Shown here: piece by piece, positions 1 to 6,832 of the stretch
How positions within the stretch are numbered: the first letter of the stretch is position 1
How the letters are laid out: each line of letters opens with the position of its first letter
NCBI GenBank assembly: GCA_002415895.1
Contig: DIAV01000134.1
Location: 12,545-21,093, forward strand
Reading direction: 5' to 3'
Source of the DNA: Anaerolineales bacterium UBA5069
GTDB taxonomy: Bacteria; Chloroflexota; Anaerolineae; Caldilineales; Caldilineaceae
Length of the DNA: 8,549 nt
Program-made: the position numbers and the translations under genes
Notes under the pieces: model-generated
The model's database searches: none
What the model was told of the DNA's origin: nothing
What the model saw: the letters and a program-made list of their open reading frames with translations, nothing else

Positions 1-2
1 CG

Positions 3-2753
3 CGCCTTGCCCAATATGGCGCCAACGAACTTGTCGAGCGCGGCGGCCGCAGCCCGTGGTCCATTCTTTTTGAACAGTTCACCAATATTCTGACGCTGCT
101 GTTGATTGGTGCGGCCATTGTCTCGGCCTTTCTGGGTGATTGGATCGAGGCCGTTGTCATCCTTATCATTGTGATTCTCAACGGCGTGCTTGGTTTTACG
201 CAGGAGTACCGCGCCGAACAGTCCATGGCCGCGCTCAAGAAGATGTCTGTGCCCACTGTGCGTGTGCGCCGCGACGGGCGCGTGCTGGATGTGGAGGCGA
301 GCAGCCTCGTCCCCGGTGACGTGGTCATCCTCGAGACGGGCAACGTTGTGCCCGCCGACGGGCGCGTTTTGCGCAGCCTCAACATGCGCGCCATGGAGGC
401 CGCCCTCACTGGCGAATCTGAAGCCGTGGAGAAGGACCCGTCGCTCGTCTTTGCGAGCGCGTTGCCGCTGGGCGATCGGCGCAACATGGTCTTCTCCGGC
501 ACAATCATCAACTACGGCCGCGGCGAGATGCTGGTGACGGGCACGGGCATGCAGACCGAACTCGGCAACATTGCCACCATGCTCCAGGATGTGGTTGAAG
601 AGGCCACGCCCCTGCAGCAGCGGCTGGACCGCCTGGGCAAGTGGCTTGCCATTGCCGCGATTGTGCTTGTGGTTGTGATCTTTGTGCTGGGGCTGGCGCT
701 GGGACAGCCGGTTCAGGAGATGTTGCTGACGGCCGTGAGCCTGGCTGTGGCCGCCATTCCCGAGGCGCTGACCGCTGTGGTGACGATTGCGCTCTCCCTG
801 GGCGCGCAGCGCATGTTGCAGCGCAAGGCGCTCATCCGCCAGTTGCACGCCGTTGAGACGCTCGGCTCGGTGACGGTGATCTGCTCGGACAAGACGGGCA
901 CCCTCACGCAGAACCGCATGAGCGTCACCGCGCTGGATATTGCCAACCACTCGCTTGAACTGCAGCAGCCCGAAGACGCCGCCGGTATGCGGCTGGTGCG
1001 CGTCAACGGCCCGCTGGCAGGCGCCGAGCCGGGCGATGATCTGTTGCCCACGCTGGACCTGCTGCTCGTTGCCGGCACGCTTTGCAACGACGCTGTGCTC
1101 GAGAGCTCGGAGCATATGCAGCATGAAGCGGGCCAGGTGGTCGCAGGCGCCGGCCATTGGTATGCCGTGGGCGACCCAACGGAAGGCGCAATTGTGCTGG
1201 CTGCCGCCGAGTATGGCGTTCTCAAGCCCGAACTGGAAAAAGCCTTCCCGCGCATTGATGAACTGCCCTTTGATTCAACGCGCAAACGCATGACCACAGT
1301 CCACACCGTGCCCGCCGACGAGGCTGAGATTCCCGCCGGCCTCCTGCCTGTATGGGAGCGACGTGTGCGTGTGGATAATGCCTCACACATCGCCTTCACC
1401 AAGGGCGCGGTCGATTCGCTGCTTGAGGTTGCAGGCTCTGTGTGGATCGAGGACAAACAGGTTGCGCTGGACGACGAACGCCGCCGCCGCATTATGGAAG
1501 CCAACAACCGCCTGGCGGCACAGGGCAAGCGCGTGCTGGGTGTGGCTGTGCGCACGCTGGATCACGCCCCCAGCAAGCAGGAAGTCAAGGAGATCGAGAG
1601 TGATCTGATCCTCGTGGGCCTTTACGGCATGATTGACCCGCCGCGCCCCGAAGTGCGTGATGCCGTACTCACCTGCCGCAGCGCAGGCATTCGCCCTGTC
1701 ATGATCACCGGCGACCACCCGCTGACTGCGCGCCACATTGCGCAGCAGGTGGGCATTACCGACCCGCGCCCCGGTGAAGAAGCGCCTTTCCTCACAGGGA
1801 TGGAAATTGACGCGCTCACGCCTGAAGAACTGCGCGCGCGGGCGCGCGACGTGCAGGTTTTTGCGCGCGTCTCGCCCGAGCACAAACTCAGCCTGATTGA
1901 GATTTATCAGGAGCAGGGCAATATTGTGGCCATGACGGGTGATGGCGTCAACGACGCACCTGCCCTCAAGAAGGCCGATATTGGCGTGGCCATGGGCATT
2001 ACCGGCACGGATGTCTCCAAGGAAGCCGCCAACATGGTGCTGCTGGATGACAACTTTGCCACAATTGTGGCCGCCGTGGAGGAAGGGCGCGTTGTCTACG
2101 ACAACATCCGCAAGTTCATCCAGTATCTGCTGACCTGCAACGCCAGCGAGATTGCCGTCATGCTGCTGTGGCCTTTGGCCGCGTGGCTTTTTGGCATTTC
2201 ATTGGGAACCGCCACGATTGCGCTGCTGCCGCTCCAGATCCTGTGGATGAATCTGGTGACCGACGGCCTGCCTGCGCTTGCGCTGGGCGTGGAGAAGGCC
2301 GAGCGCAACGTCATGCGCCGCCCGCCCTACTCCTCCGAGGAGAGCATCTTTGGCCGGGGTATGCTGCCCTTCATTGCCATCTTCGGCGTGCTCATGAGCA
2401 TCATTGCGATTGGCGTTGGTCTGTGGGATTTCCAACGCGACCCCAATGGCCCCTGGCAAACACTGCTCTTCACCACGCTGATCTTCAACCAGGTGATGCT
2501 GGCGCTGGGCTTGCGCTCGATTGAGCAGTCGCTCTTCACGATTGGCTTCTTTAGCAACCCGTCCATGGTGGCGGCTTTCGTAAGCACGGTGCTGCTGCAA
2601 CTCTTGGTGATCTACGTGCCTTTCTTCCAGAGCATCTTTAGGACGCAGGCGCTGGGCCTGCTTGAGGTGTTGATTGCGCTGGTTATGGGCGTGCTGGTGC
2701 TGCTGGTTGTGGAAGTGTGGAAGTGGAATCTGCGCCGCCGCATGGCCGCATAG
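3..2753 (+). CDS. P-type cation-transporting ATPase, SERCA/PacL-like (type II), 5' end outside window
   Basis: Inner-membrane ATP-driven pump, most likely exporting Ca2+. The frame is open to the left edge; codons from position 3 read RLAQYGANELVE, typical of the cation-ATPase N-terminal domain, so the TTG at 102 is internal and roughly 25-45 residues are missing (estimate). In the visible 916 residues: M1-M2 about 28-65; actuator loop TGES at 136-139; M3-M4 about 213-265 with PEALT at 253-257; phosphorylated Asp296 in DKTGT; nucleotide-domain DPTEG at about 391-395 and KGA at 467-469; hinge TGDGVND at 645-651; six helices from about 705. Ca2+-ligand positions of SERCA appear kept in M4 (Glu254), M5 (Asn713, Glu716) and M6 (Asn750, Thr753, Asp754), while the M8 Glu seems to be Gln830, as in one-Ca2+ pumps. 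Ligand matching was by eye; another divalent cation is possible. It ends in TAG with no frameshift seen and is unrelated to the carbon genes downstream. Confidence 0.93.
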   Translation, partial: RLAQYGANELVERGGRSPWSILFEQFTNILTLLLIGAAIVSAFLGDWIEAVVILIIVILNGVLGFTQEYRAEQSMAALKKMSVPTVRVRRDGRVLDVEASSLVPGDVVILETGNVVPADGRVLRSLNMRAMEAALTGESEAVEKDPSLVFASALPLGDRRNMVFSGTIINYGRGEMLVTGTGMQTELGNIATMLQDVVEEATPLQQRLDRLGKWLAIAAIVLVVVIFVLGLALGQPVQEMLLTAVSLAVAAIPEALTAVVTIALSLGAQRMLQRKALIRQLHAVETLGSVTVICSDKTGTLTQNRMSVTALDIANHSLELQQPEDAAGMRLVRVNGPLAGAEPGDDLLPTLDLLLVAGTLCNDAVLESSEHMQHEAGQVVAGAGHWYAVGDPTEGAIVLAAAEYGVLKPELEKAFPRIDELPFDSTRKRMTTVHTVPADEAEIPAGLLPVWERRVRVDNASHIAFTKGAVDSLLEVAGSVWIEDKQVALDDERRRRIMEANNRLAAQGKRVLGVAVRTLDHAPSKQEVKEIESDLILVGLYGMIDPPRPEVRDAVLTCRSAGIRPVMITGDHPLTARHIAQQVGITDPRPGEEAPFLTGMEIDALTPEELRARARDVQVFARVSPEHKLSLIEIYQEQGNIVAMTGDGVNDAPALKKADIGVAMGITGTDVSKEAANMVLLDDNFATIVAAVEEGRVVYDNIRKFIQYLLTCNASEIAVMLLWPLAAWLFGISLGTATIALLPLQILWMNLVTDGLPALALGVEKAERNVMRRPPYSSEESIFGRGMLPFIAIFGVLMSIIAIGVGLWDFQRDPNGPWQTLLFTTLIFNQVMLALGLRSIEQSLFTIGFFSNPSMVAAFVSTVLLQLLVIYVPFFQSIFRTQALGLLEVLIALVMGVLVLLVVEVWKWNLRRRMAA

Positions 2754-2757
2754 CGAC

Positions 2758-2884
2758 CAACAAACCCCTGTACGCAGAAACAACTGCATCTGCGGAAACA
2801 ACAGGGACGCAATCGAGCACATGTCGTTTCCGTTGTTTCCGTCGTTTCCGTTGTGCCCGCTGCTTCTGCGTACAAGTTGTGTTG
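2758..2884. repeat. Long imperfect inverted repeat filling the ATPase-pgi gap
   Basis: Two perfect nested arm pairs are visible: tgtacgcagaa (2769-2779) with ttctgcgtaca (2864-2874), and cggaaacaac (2793-2802) with gttgtttccg (2832-2841). An outer pair, caacaaac (2758-2765) with gttgtgttg (2876-2884), matches apart from one bulge. The left half also holds a direct repeat, gcRgaaacaac at 2774-2784 and 2792-2802. In RNA this would form a long interrupted hairpin ending two bases before the pgi ribosome binding site. It could be an attenuator, a terminator without a U-tract, or a small degenerate non-coding element. No flanking target duplication was seen, so mobility is not supported. The arms are seen directly; the function is inferred. 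Confidence 0.7.
2824..2859. repeat. Tandem 9-base units (tYgtttccg), three good copies plus one degenerate
   Basis: Units are tcgtttccg (2824-2832), ttgtttccg (2833-2841), tcgtttccg (2842-2850) and a decayed ttgtgcccg (2851-2859). The complementary motif cggaaac also occurs once, at 2793-2799, in the left arm of the surrounding inverted repeat. This suggests local duplication by slippage within the right arm. Copy number may vary between strains. Confidence 0.75.
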
Positions 2885-2885
2885 C

Positions 2886-2892
2886 GAGGGAG
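2886..2892 (+). promoter_or_regulatory. Ribosome binding site of pgi
   Basis: gagggag lies six bases before the ATG at 2899 and supports that start. It sits directly after the outer arm of the intergenic inverted repeat, so folding upstream could affect its access; that effect is an inference. Confidence 0.75.
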
Positions 2893-2898
2893 TGAATA

Positions 2899-4566
2899 AT
2901 GTCGAACACAGAATCCGTAGCACAGCGCCCCGCCTGGCAGGCGCTTGTGGAGCACCAACGTACACAGGCCGATGTCCACATGCGCACCCAGTTTGCGCAG
3001 GATCCGGAGCGCTTTGCGCGTTTCTCGCTTACCTTCAACGATATTCTCTTTGACTACGCCAAGAACCGCATCACAGCCGAGACGATGACACTGCTGCGCG
3101 AGCTGGCCACCGCATCGGGCCTGGCGCAGGCGATTGAGGCCATGTTCAATGGCGAGAAGATCAACAACACCGAAGGGCGCGCCGTGCTGCACATTGCACT
3201 GCGCAACCGTTCCAACCGCCCCATTGTGGTGGATGGCGCCGACGTCATGCCCGAGGTCAACCGCGTGCTGGCGCACATGCGCGACTTTAGCGAGCGCGTG
3301 CGCAGCGGCGCGTGGACGGGCTACACGGGCAAGCGCATTACCGATGTGGTCAACATCGGCATTGGCGGCTCCGATCTGGGTCCCAAAATGGTGGTGCGCG
3401 CGCTAACGCCTTATGTACATCCCGACATGCGCTTTCATTTCGTCTCCAACGTGGACGGCACGGACATTGCCGAAACGCTGGGCAAGGTGGACCCCGAAAG
3501 CGTGCTCTTCCTCATTGCCTCCAAGACCTTTACCACGCAGGAGACAATGGCCAACGCCAACACGGCGCGCGACTGGTTTATGGGCCACGCCGGCGATGAG
3601 GCGGCAGTGGCCAGGCACTTCGCCGCCCTCTCCACCAACGAGGAGAAGGTGAAGGCCTTTGGCATTGACCCCGCCAATATGTTCGAGTTCTGGGATTGGG
3701 TGGGCGGGCGCTACTCGCTTTGGTCGGCGATTGGCCTTTCCATTGCCATTGCTGTGGGCTACGACCACTTTGTCGAACTGCTGGACGGCGCGCACGCCGT
3801 TGACGAGCACTTCCGCACGACGCCCTTTGCGCAGAACATCCCCGTTGTCATGGCGCTGCTGGGTATCTGGTACAACAACTTCCATGGGGCCGAGACCGAG
3901 GCCATTTTGCCCTATGACGAGACGATGGCCTTTTTCCCCAGCTACTTTCAGCAGGGAGACATGGAGAGCAATGGCAAGAGCGTAACCCGGCAAGGCCAAC
4001 TGATTACTGATTACAGTACGGGGCCGGTGATTTGGGGACAGCCCGGCACCAACGGCCAGCACGCGTTTTACCAGCTGATCCACCAGGGGACAAAGCTGAT
4101 TCCATGCGACTTTCTGGCTCCGGCGCGTTCGCACCACCCTGTGGGCGAGCACCACACGCTTCTGCTCTCCAACTTCCTGGCGCAGACGGAAGCGCTCATG
4201 CGCGGCCGCACTGAAGACGAAGCACGCGCCGAACTGGAAGCGCAGGGTGTGACGGGGGACAAACTCGATCTGCTGGCCGCAGCCAAGCGCTTCCCCGGCA
4301 ACCGCCCCACCAATTCCTTCTTGTTTCCCATGTTGACCCCGCAAACGCTGGGCAGCCTGATTGCACTGTATGAGCACAAAATCTTCGCACAAGGAGTGAT
4401 CTGGAATATCAATTCGTTTGACCAAATGGGGGTTGAGCTGGGCAAGCAGTTGGCAACCGCCATTCTGCCCGAGTTGCGCAGCAGTGCGCACGTTGTGACG
4501 CACGATGCGTCCACCAATGGGCTGATGGCTGCAATTAAGGAGATGCGCGCCCCCGCGCAGGAGTAA
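2899..4566 (+). CDS. pgi: Glucose-6-phosphate isomerase, long (E. coli/eukaryote-like) form
   Basis: Cytosolic enzyme interconverting glucose 6-phosphate and fructose 6-phosphate in glycolysis and gluconeogenesis. The 555-residue product is close to the length of E. coli Pgi (about 549). Visible hallmarks are NTEGRAVLH at 90-98, the sugar-phosphate loop [10 protein letters not shown] at 153-162, the family signature [18 protein letters not shown] at about 266-283 with Arg271, the base Glu356 in QGDMESNGK, His388 in GTNGQHAF and Lys516 in GVELGKQLA. These match the catalytic Glu, His and Lys of the family, so it should be active. The ATG has a good ribosome binding site. The protein follows the E. 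coli sequence closely along its length as I remember it, unlike the shorter Pgi of about 450 residues found in many Gram-positive and deep-branching bacteria. Downstream carboxykinases place it in a gluconeogenic context. The last codons run into a GC-only stretch that repeats after the stop. Confidence 0.97.
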   Translation: MSNTESVAQRPAWQALVEHQRTQADVHMRTQFAQDPERFARFSLTFNDILFDYAKNRITAETMTLLRELATASGLAQAIEAMFNGEKINNTEGRAVLHIALRNRSNRPIVVDGADVMPEVNRVLAHMRDFSERVRSGAWTGYTGKRITDVVNIGIGGSDLGPKMVVRALTPYVHPDMRFHFVSNVDGTDIAETLGKVDPESVLFLIASKTFTTQETMANANTARDWFMGHAGDEAAVARHFAALSTNEEKVKAFGIDPANMFEFWDWVGGRYSLWSAIGLSIAIAVGYDHFVELLDGAHAVDEHFRTTPFAQNIPVVMALLGIWYNNFHGAETEAILPYDETMAFFPSYFQQGDMESNGKSVTRQGQLITDYSTGPVIWGQPGTNGQHAFYQLIHQGTKLIPCDFLAPARSHHPVGEHHTLLLSNFLAQTEALMRGRTEDEARAELEAQGVTGDKLDLLAAAKRFPGNRPTNSFLFPMLTPQTLGSLIALYEHKIFAQGVIWNINSFDQMGVELGKQLATAILPELRSSAHVVTHDASTNGLMAAIKEMRAPAQE

Positions 4567-4570
4567 GTCA

Positions 4571-4604
4571 CGCGCGCCCCCGCGCGCGAGCAAGCAGGGC
4601 GCGC
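4571..4604 (+). other. GC-only low-complexity stretch with alternative hairpins after pgi
   Basis: Five bases after the pgi stop codon, cgcgcg (4571-4576) can pair with cgcgcg (4581-4586) around a cccc loop. Alternatively gcgcgccc (4572-4579) can pair with gggcgcgc (4597-4604). The 14-mer gcgcgcccccgcgc at 4572-4585 also occurs at 4545-4558 inside the end of pgi. No U-tract follows, so this is at best a weak candidate terminator and could be simple slippage sequence. The rest of the gap to 4748 shows nothing convincing beyond a 5-bp dyad, agtgc/gcact, at 4653-4666. Confidence 0.35.
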
Positions 4605-4748
4605 CCCGCGGAAATGGGAACGCAGCCGGGAACGATGATGCCGATTTGCGCCAGTGCTGCCGCACTTCAGGTGGTCAACCCGCATGTGCAGTGAAACCAG
4701 CCTGTAGGTGAACGCGCAGTCATCGTGATGTTAAAGCCACGCATACAC

Positions 4749-4753
4749 AAGGA
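4749..4753 (+). promoter_or_regulatory. Ribosome binding site that decides the pckG start
   Basis: aagga lies seven bases before the ATG at 4761. The open frame reaches further up to GTG 4725 and ATG 4728, but no well-spaced ribosome binding site precedes those; the nearest candidate, taggtg at 4705-4710, is too far away. The extra residues, [12 protein letters not shown], do not resemble the family N-terminus. Confidence 0.7.
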
Positions 4754-4760
4754 ATTTGGA

Positions 4761-6617
4761 ATGATTCAGAATTACGCCGCACCCGAGCAGATTAAAAACA
4801 CTGAACTGCGCGCCTGGGTGGAAGAGATGGTTGAATTGACCAAGCCCGAAGCCGTACACTGGTGTGACGGCTCCATCGAAGAGTACCAGATGCTCTGTGA
4901 GCAGATGGTGGAGAGCGGTACATTTGTCCGCCTCAACCCTGCGAAGCGCCCCAACAGCTTTCTGGCTCGTTCGCACCCCAGCGATGTCGCCCGTGTTGAG
5001 GATCGCACCTACATCTGCTCGCTGAGCAAGAATGACGCCGGCCCCACCAATAATTGGATGGACCCGCGCCAGATGAAAACCCTCCTGCGCCCTCGCTTTG
5101 ATGGCGCCATGGCCGGCCGCACCCTCTATGTGATCCCCTTCAGCATGGGGCCGATTGGCTCACCCATTGCGCACATTGGCGTGCAGTTGACTGACTCCCC
5201 CTATGTTGTCGTCAACATGCGCATTATGACGCGCATGGGCGCGGCCGTGCTTGAAGCGCTGGGCAATGACGAGTTCGTTCACTGTCTGCATTCTGTGGGT
5301 ATGCCCCTTGCCCCCGGCCAGGCCGACGTCGCATGGCCCTGCAGCCCCGATCCGGCCGACAAGTACATCGTCCACTTCCCCGAGGAGCGCGCGATTTGGA
5401 GTTATGGCTCGGGTTACGGTGGCAACGCACTGCTGGGCAAAAAGTGCTTTGCGCTGCGCATTGCTTCCGTGCTTGCGCACGAACAGGGGTGGCTGGCCGA
5501 GCACATGCTCATTCTGGGTGTCAAAAGCCCCAATGGCGAGAAGACCTACGTCGCGGCGGCCTTCCCCAGCGCCTGTGGCAAGACAAACTTTGCCATGATG
5601 ATCCCCCCCAAAGCCTTCCTCGACGACGGCTGGTCTGTCAGCACCATTGGTGACGACATTGCCTGGATCAAGCCGGGCGCAGATGGCAAGATCTACGCCA
5701 TCAACCCCGAGGCAGGACTCTTTGGCGTGGCGCCGGGCACCAATGCCAAGACAAACCCCAATGCCATGGCATCGGCCGAGGCCAACACCATCTTCACCAA
5801 TGTCGGCCTCACGGACGACGGCGATGTGTGGTGGGAAGGGATGACCGACACAGCGCCTGCGCACCTGATTGACTGGACTGGCCAATCCTGGACACCGGAT
5901 TGTGGCCGCAAGGCAGCGCATGCGAATGCACGCTTCACAGCACCGATCAGCCAATGCCCCTCGGTTGATCCCGCGTACGACGATCCGGCCGGCGTGCCGA
6001 TTTCGGCATTCATCTTTGGTGGCCGCCGCAGCACCATTGTGCCGCTGGTCTATCAATCCTTCAACTGGTCCTTTGGCGTCTACAGCGCCTCAACCATGGG
6101 ATCGGAAATGACAGCCGCCGCCTTTGGCAAGCTGGGCGAAGTGCGCCGCGACCCCTTTGCCATGCTGCCCTTCTGCGGCTACCACATGGGCGACTACTTC
6201 AATCACTGGCTGGACTTTGGGCGCCATCTGCACAACCCGCCGCGCATCTTCAACGTCAACTGGTTCCGTCGCGATGAGGACGGCAGCTTCATGTGGCCCG
6301 GCTTTGGCGAGAATATGCGCATTCTCAAGTGGATTGTCGAGCGCGCGCGCGGTCACAGCGCCAGCATCGAGAATCCTCTCGGCTGGGTGCCGCGCTATGA
6401 GGACATTGATTGGCGCGGCATGGAGAACTTTAGCCGCCACGACTTTGACAAGCTGATGCACATTGATCGCGACCTGTGGCTGAAGGAGCTTGCGTCGCAC
6501 GACGATCTCTTCTTCAAGCTCTATGACCGCCTGCCCAAGGAACACACCTATATCCGCGAGTTGCTCCTCTCCAACCTCTGGCGTTCGCCCGAAAATTGGG
6601 AAGAGCAGCCCGCCTAA
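4761..6617 (+). CDS. pckG: Phosphoenolpyruvate carboxykinase, GTP-dependent
   Basis: Cytosolic enzyme converting oxaloacetate plus GTP to phosphoenolpyruvate, CO2 and GDP. From the chosen start it has 618 residues, normal for the bacterial GTP family (about 600-620). Visible hallmarks are the substrate-binding segment [17 protein letters not shown] at 71-87, [14 protein letters not shown] at 215-228 with the metal-site Lys227/228, His248 in WLAEHM, the P-loop FPSACGKTN at 268-276 containing the hyper-reactive Cys272, the kinase-2 motif GDDIAW at 297-302, FGGRRS at 419-424, and the guanine pocket around Phe510 and Phe515 in FMWPGFGEN. These aromatic residues are diagnostic of the GTP rather than the ATP family. 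No truncation or lost motif was seen. Oddly, a complete ATP-type carboxykinase follows 215 bases downstream on the same strand, separated by a strong stem-loop, so the two are probably expressed separately. Residue roles come from the studied family; activity is inferred. Confidence 0.97.
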   Translation: MIQNYAAPEQIKNTELRAWVEEMVELTKPEAVHWCDGSIEEYQMLCEQMVESGTFVRLNPAKRPNSFLARSHPSDVARVEDRTYICSLSKNDAGPTNNWMDPRQMKTLLRPRFDGAMAGRTLYVIPFSMGPIGSPIAHIGVQLTDSPYVVVNMRIMTRMGAAVLEALGNDEFVHCLHSVGMPLAPGQADVAWPCSPDPADKYIVHFPEERAIWSYGSGYGGNALLGKKCFALRIASVLAHEQGWLAEHMLILGVKSPNGEKTYVAAAFPSACGKTNFAMMIPPKAFLDDGWSVSTIGDDIAWIKPGADGKIYAINPEAGLFGVAPGTNAKTNPNAMASAEANTIFTNVGLTDDGDVWWEGMTDTAPAHLIDWTGQSWTPDCGRKAAHANARFTAPISQCPSVDPAYDDPAGVPISAFIFGGRRSTIVPLVYQSFNWSFGVYSASTMGSEMTAAAFGKLGEVRRDPFAMLPFCGYHMGDYFNHWLDFGRHLHNPPRIFNVNWFRRDEDGSFMWPGFGENMRILKWIVERARGHSASIENPLGWVPRYEDIDWRGMENFSRHDFDKLMHIDRDLWLKELASHDDLFFKLYDRLPKEHTYIRELLLSNLWRSPENWEEQPA

Positions 6618-6641
6618 GCATTGTACAAAGTCAGTCCGTTG

Positions 6642-6687
6642 CGTTATGCGTCGCGGAGGGGTGTTTTGCCCCTCCGCGACGGTAACG
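6642..6687 (+). terminator. Strong stem-loop after pckG, probable terminator or mRNA 3' end
   Basis: A perfect 13-bp stem pairs 6649-6661 (cgtcgcggagggg) with 6669-6681 (cccctccgcgacg) around the 7-base loop tgttttg. A further 5-bp helix, cgtta (6642-6646) with taacg (6683-6687), extends it across a small internal loop. No T-run follows on either strand, so it is not a textbook intrinsic terminator. It may end or protect the pckG transcript 3' end, or partly shut off read-through into pckA. Confidence 0.6.
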
Positions 6688-6832
6688 GCCCCTCAATCAA
6701 GATTGCAGAAGAGTGCAACAGCAAATCCCCGTAGCCTCTTAAACAAAGCCAATTTCGTCAGAGAAAGCACCCATTTCGTTTAAATCGACTGCTCAATGAA
6801 CGTCACATAGCTGTAAAAAAGGAGATGTAACC
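6688..6832 (+). other. AT-richer leader before pckA, probable promoter region
   Basis: This stretch is visibly richer in A and T than the flanking genes, as expected for a promoter-bearing leader. Small dyads occur: caatc/gattg at 6694-6705 and ttgca/tgcaa at 6703-6718. I could not find a -35/-10 pair with good spacing, so no promoter position is given. Confidence 0.35.
6819..6824 (+). promoter_or_regulatory. Ribosome binding site of pckA
   Basis: aaggag within a run of A's lies eight bases before the ATG at 6833. It is the strongest ribosome binding site in the window and fixes the start. Confidence 0.85.

Noticed and set aside
102..104. TTG as the start of the ATPase gene
   Set aside because: The frame stays open to position 3 and the upstream codons encode the conserved N-terminal domain and start of M1, so the true start is outside the window.
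713..1555. Minus-strand open frame of 280 codons within the ATPase gene
   Set aside because: Ser/Ala/Arg-rich translation without a domain, fully inside a conserved gene. The similar minus-strand frames at 2199-3038 and 5160-6056 were rejected for the same reason.
2758..2884. CRISPR array or transposable element in the ATPase-pgi gap
   Set aside because: The units are 9 bases with no spacers, which rules out CRISPR. No transposase or target-site duplication is visible, so mobility is unsupported even though the ends are inverted repeats.
3403..4665. Open frame of 420 codons on the minus strand opposite pgi
   Set aside because: It overlaps a complete pgi with all catalytic residues and its own product shows no family motif. 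It is an antisense shadow.
4725..4760. Upstream starts (GTG 4725, ATG 4728) for pckG
   Set aside because: No well-spaced ribosome binding site precedes them, whereas aagga sits seven bases before ATG 4761. The added residues do not look like the family N-terminus.
6781..6815. CRP-like site (gtcaca) or a -10 box (tttaaa) before pckA
   Set aside because: Only half-sites are present, and no partner element lies at the expected spacing.
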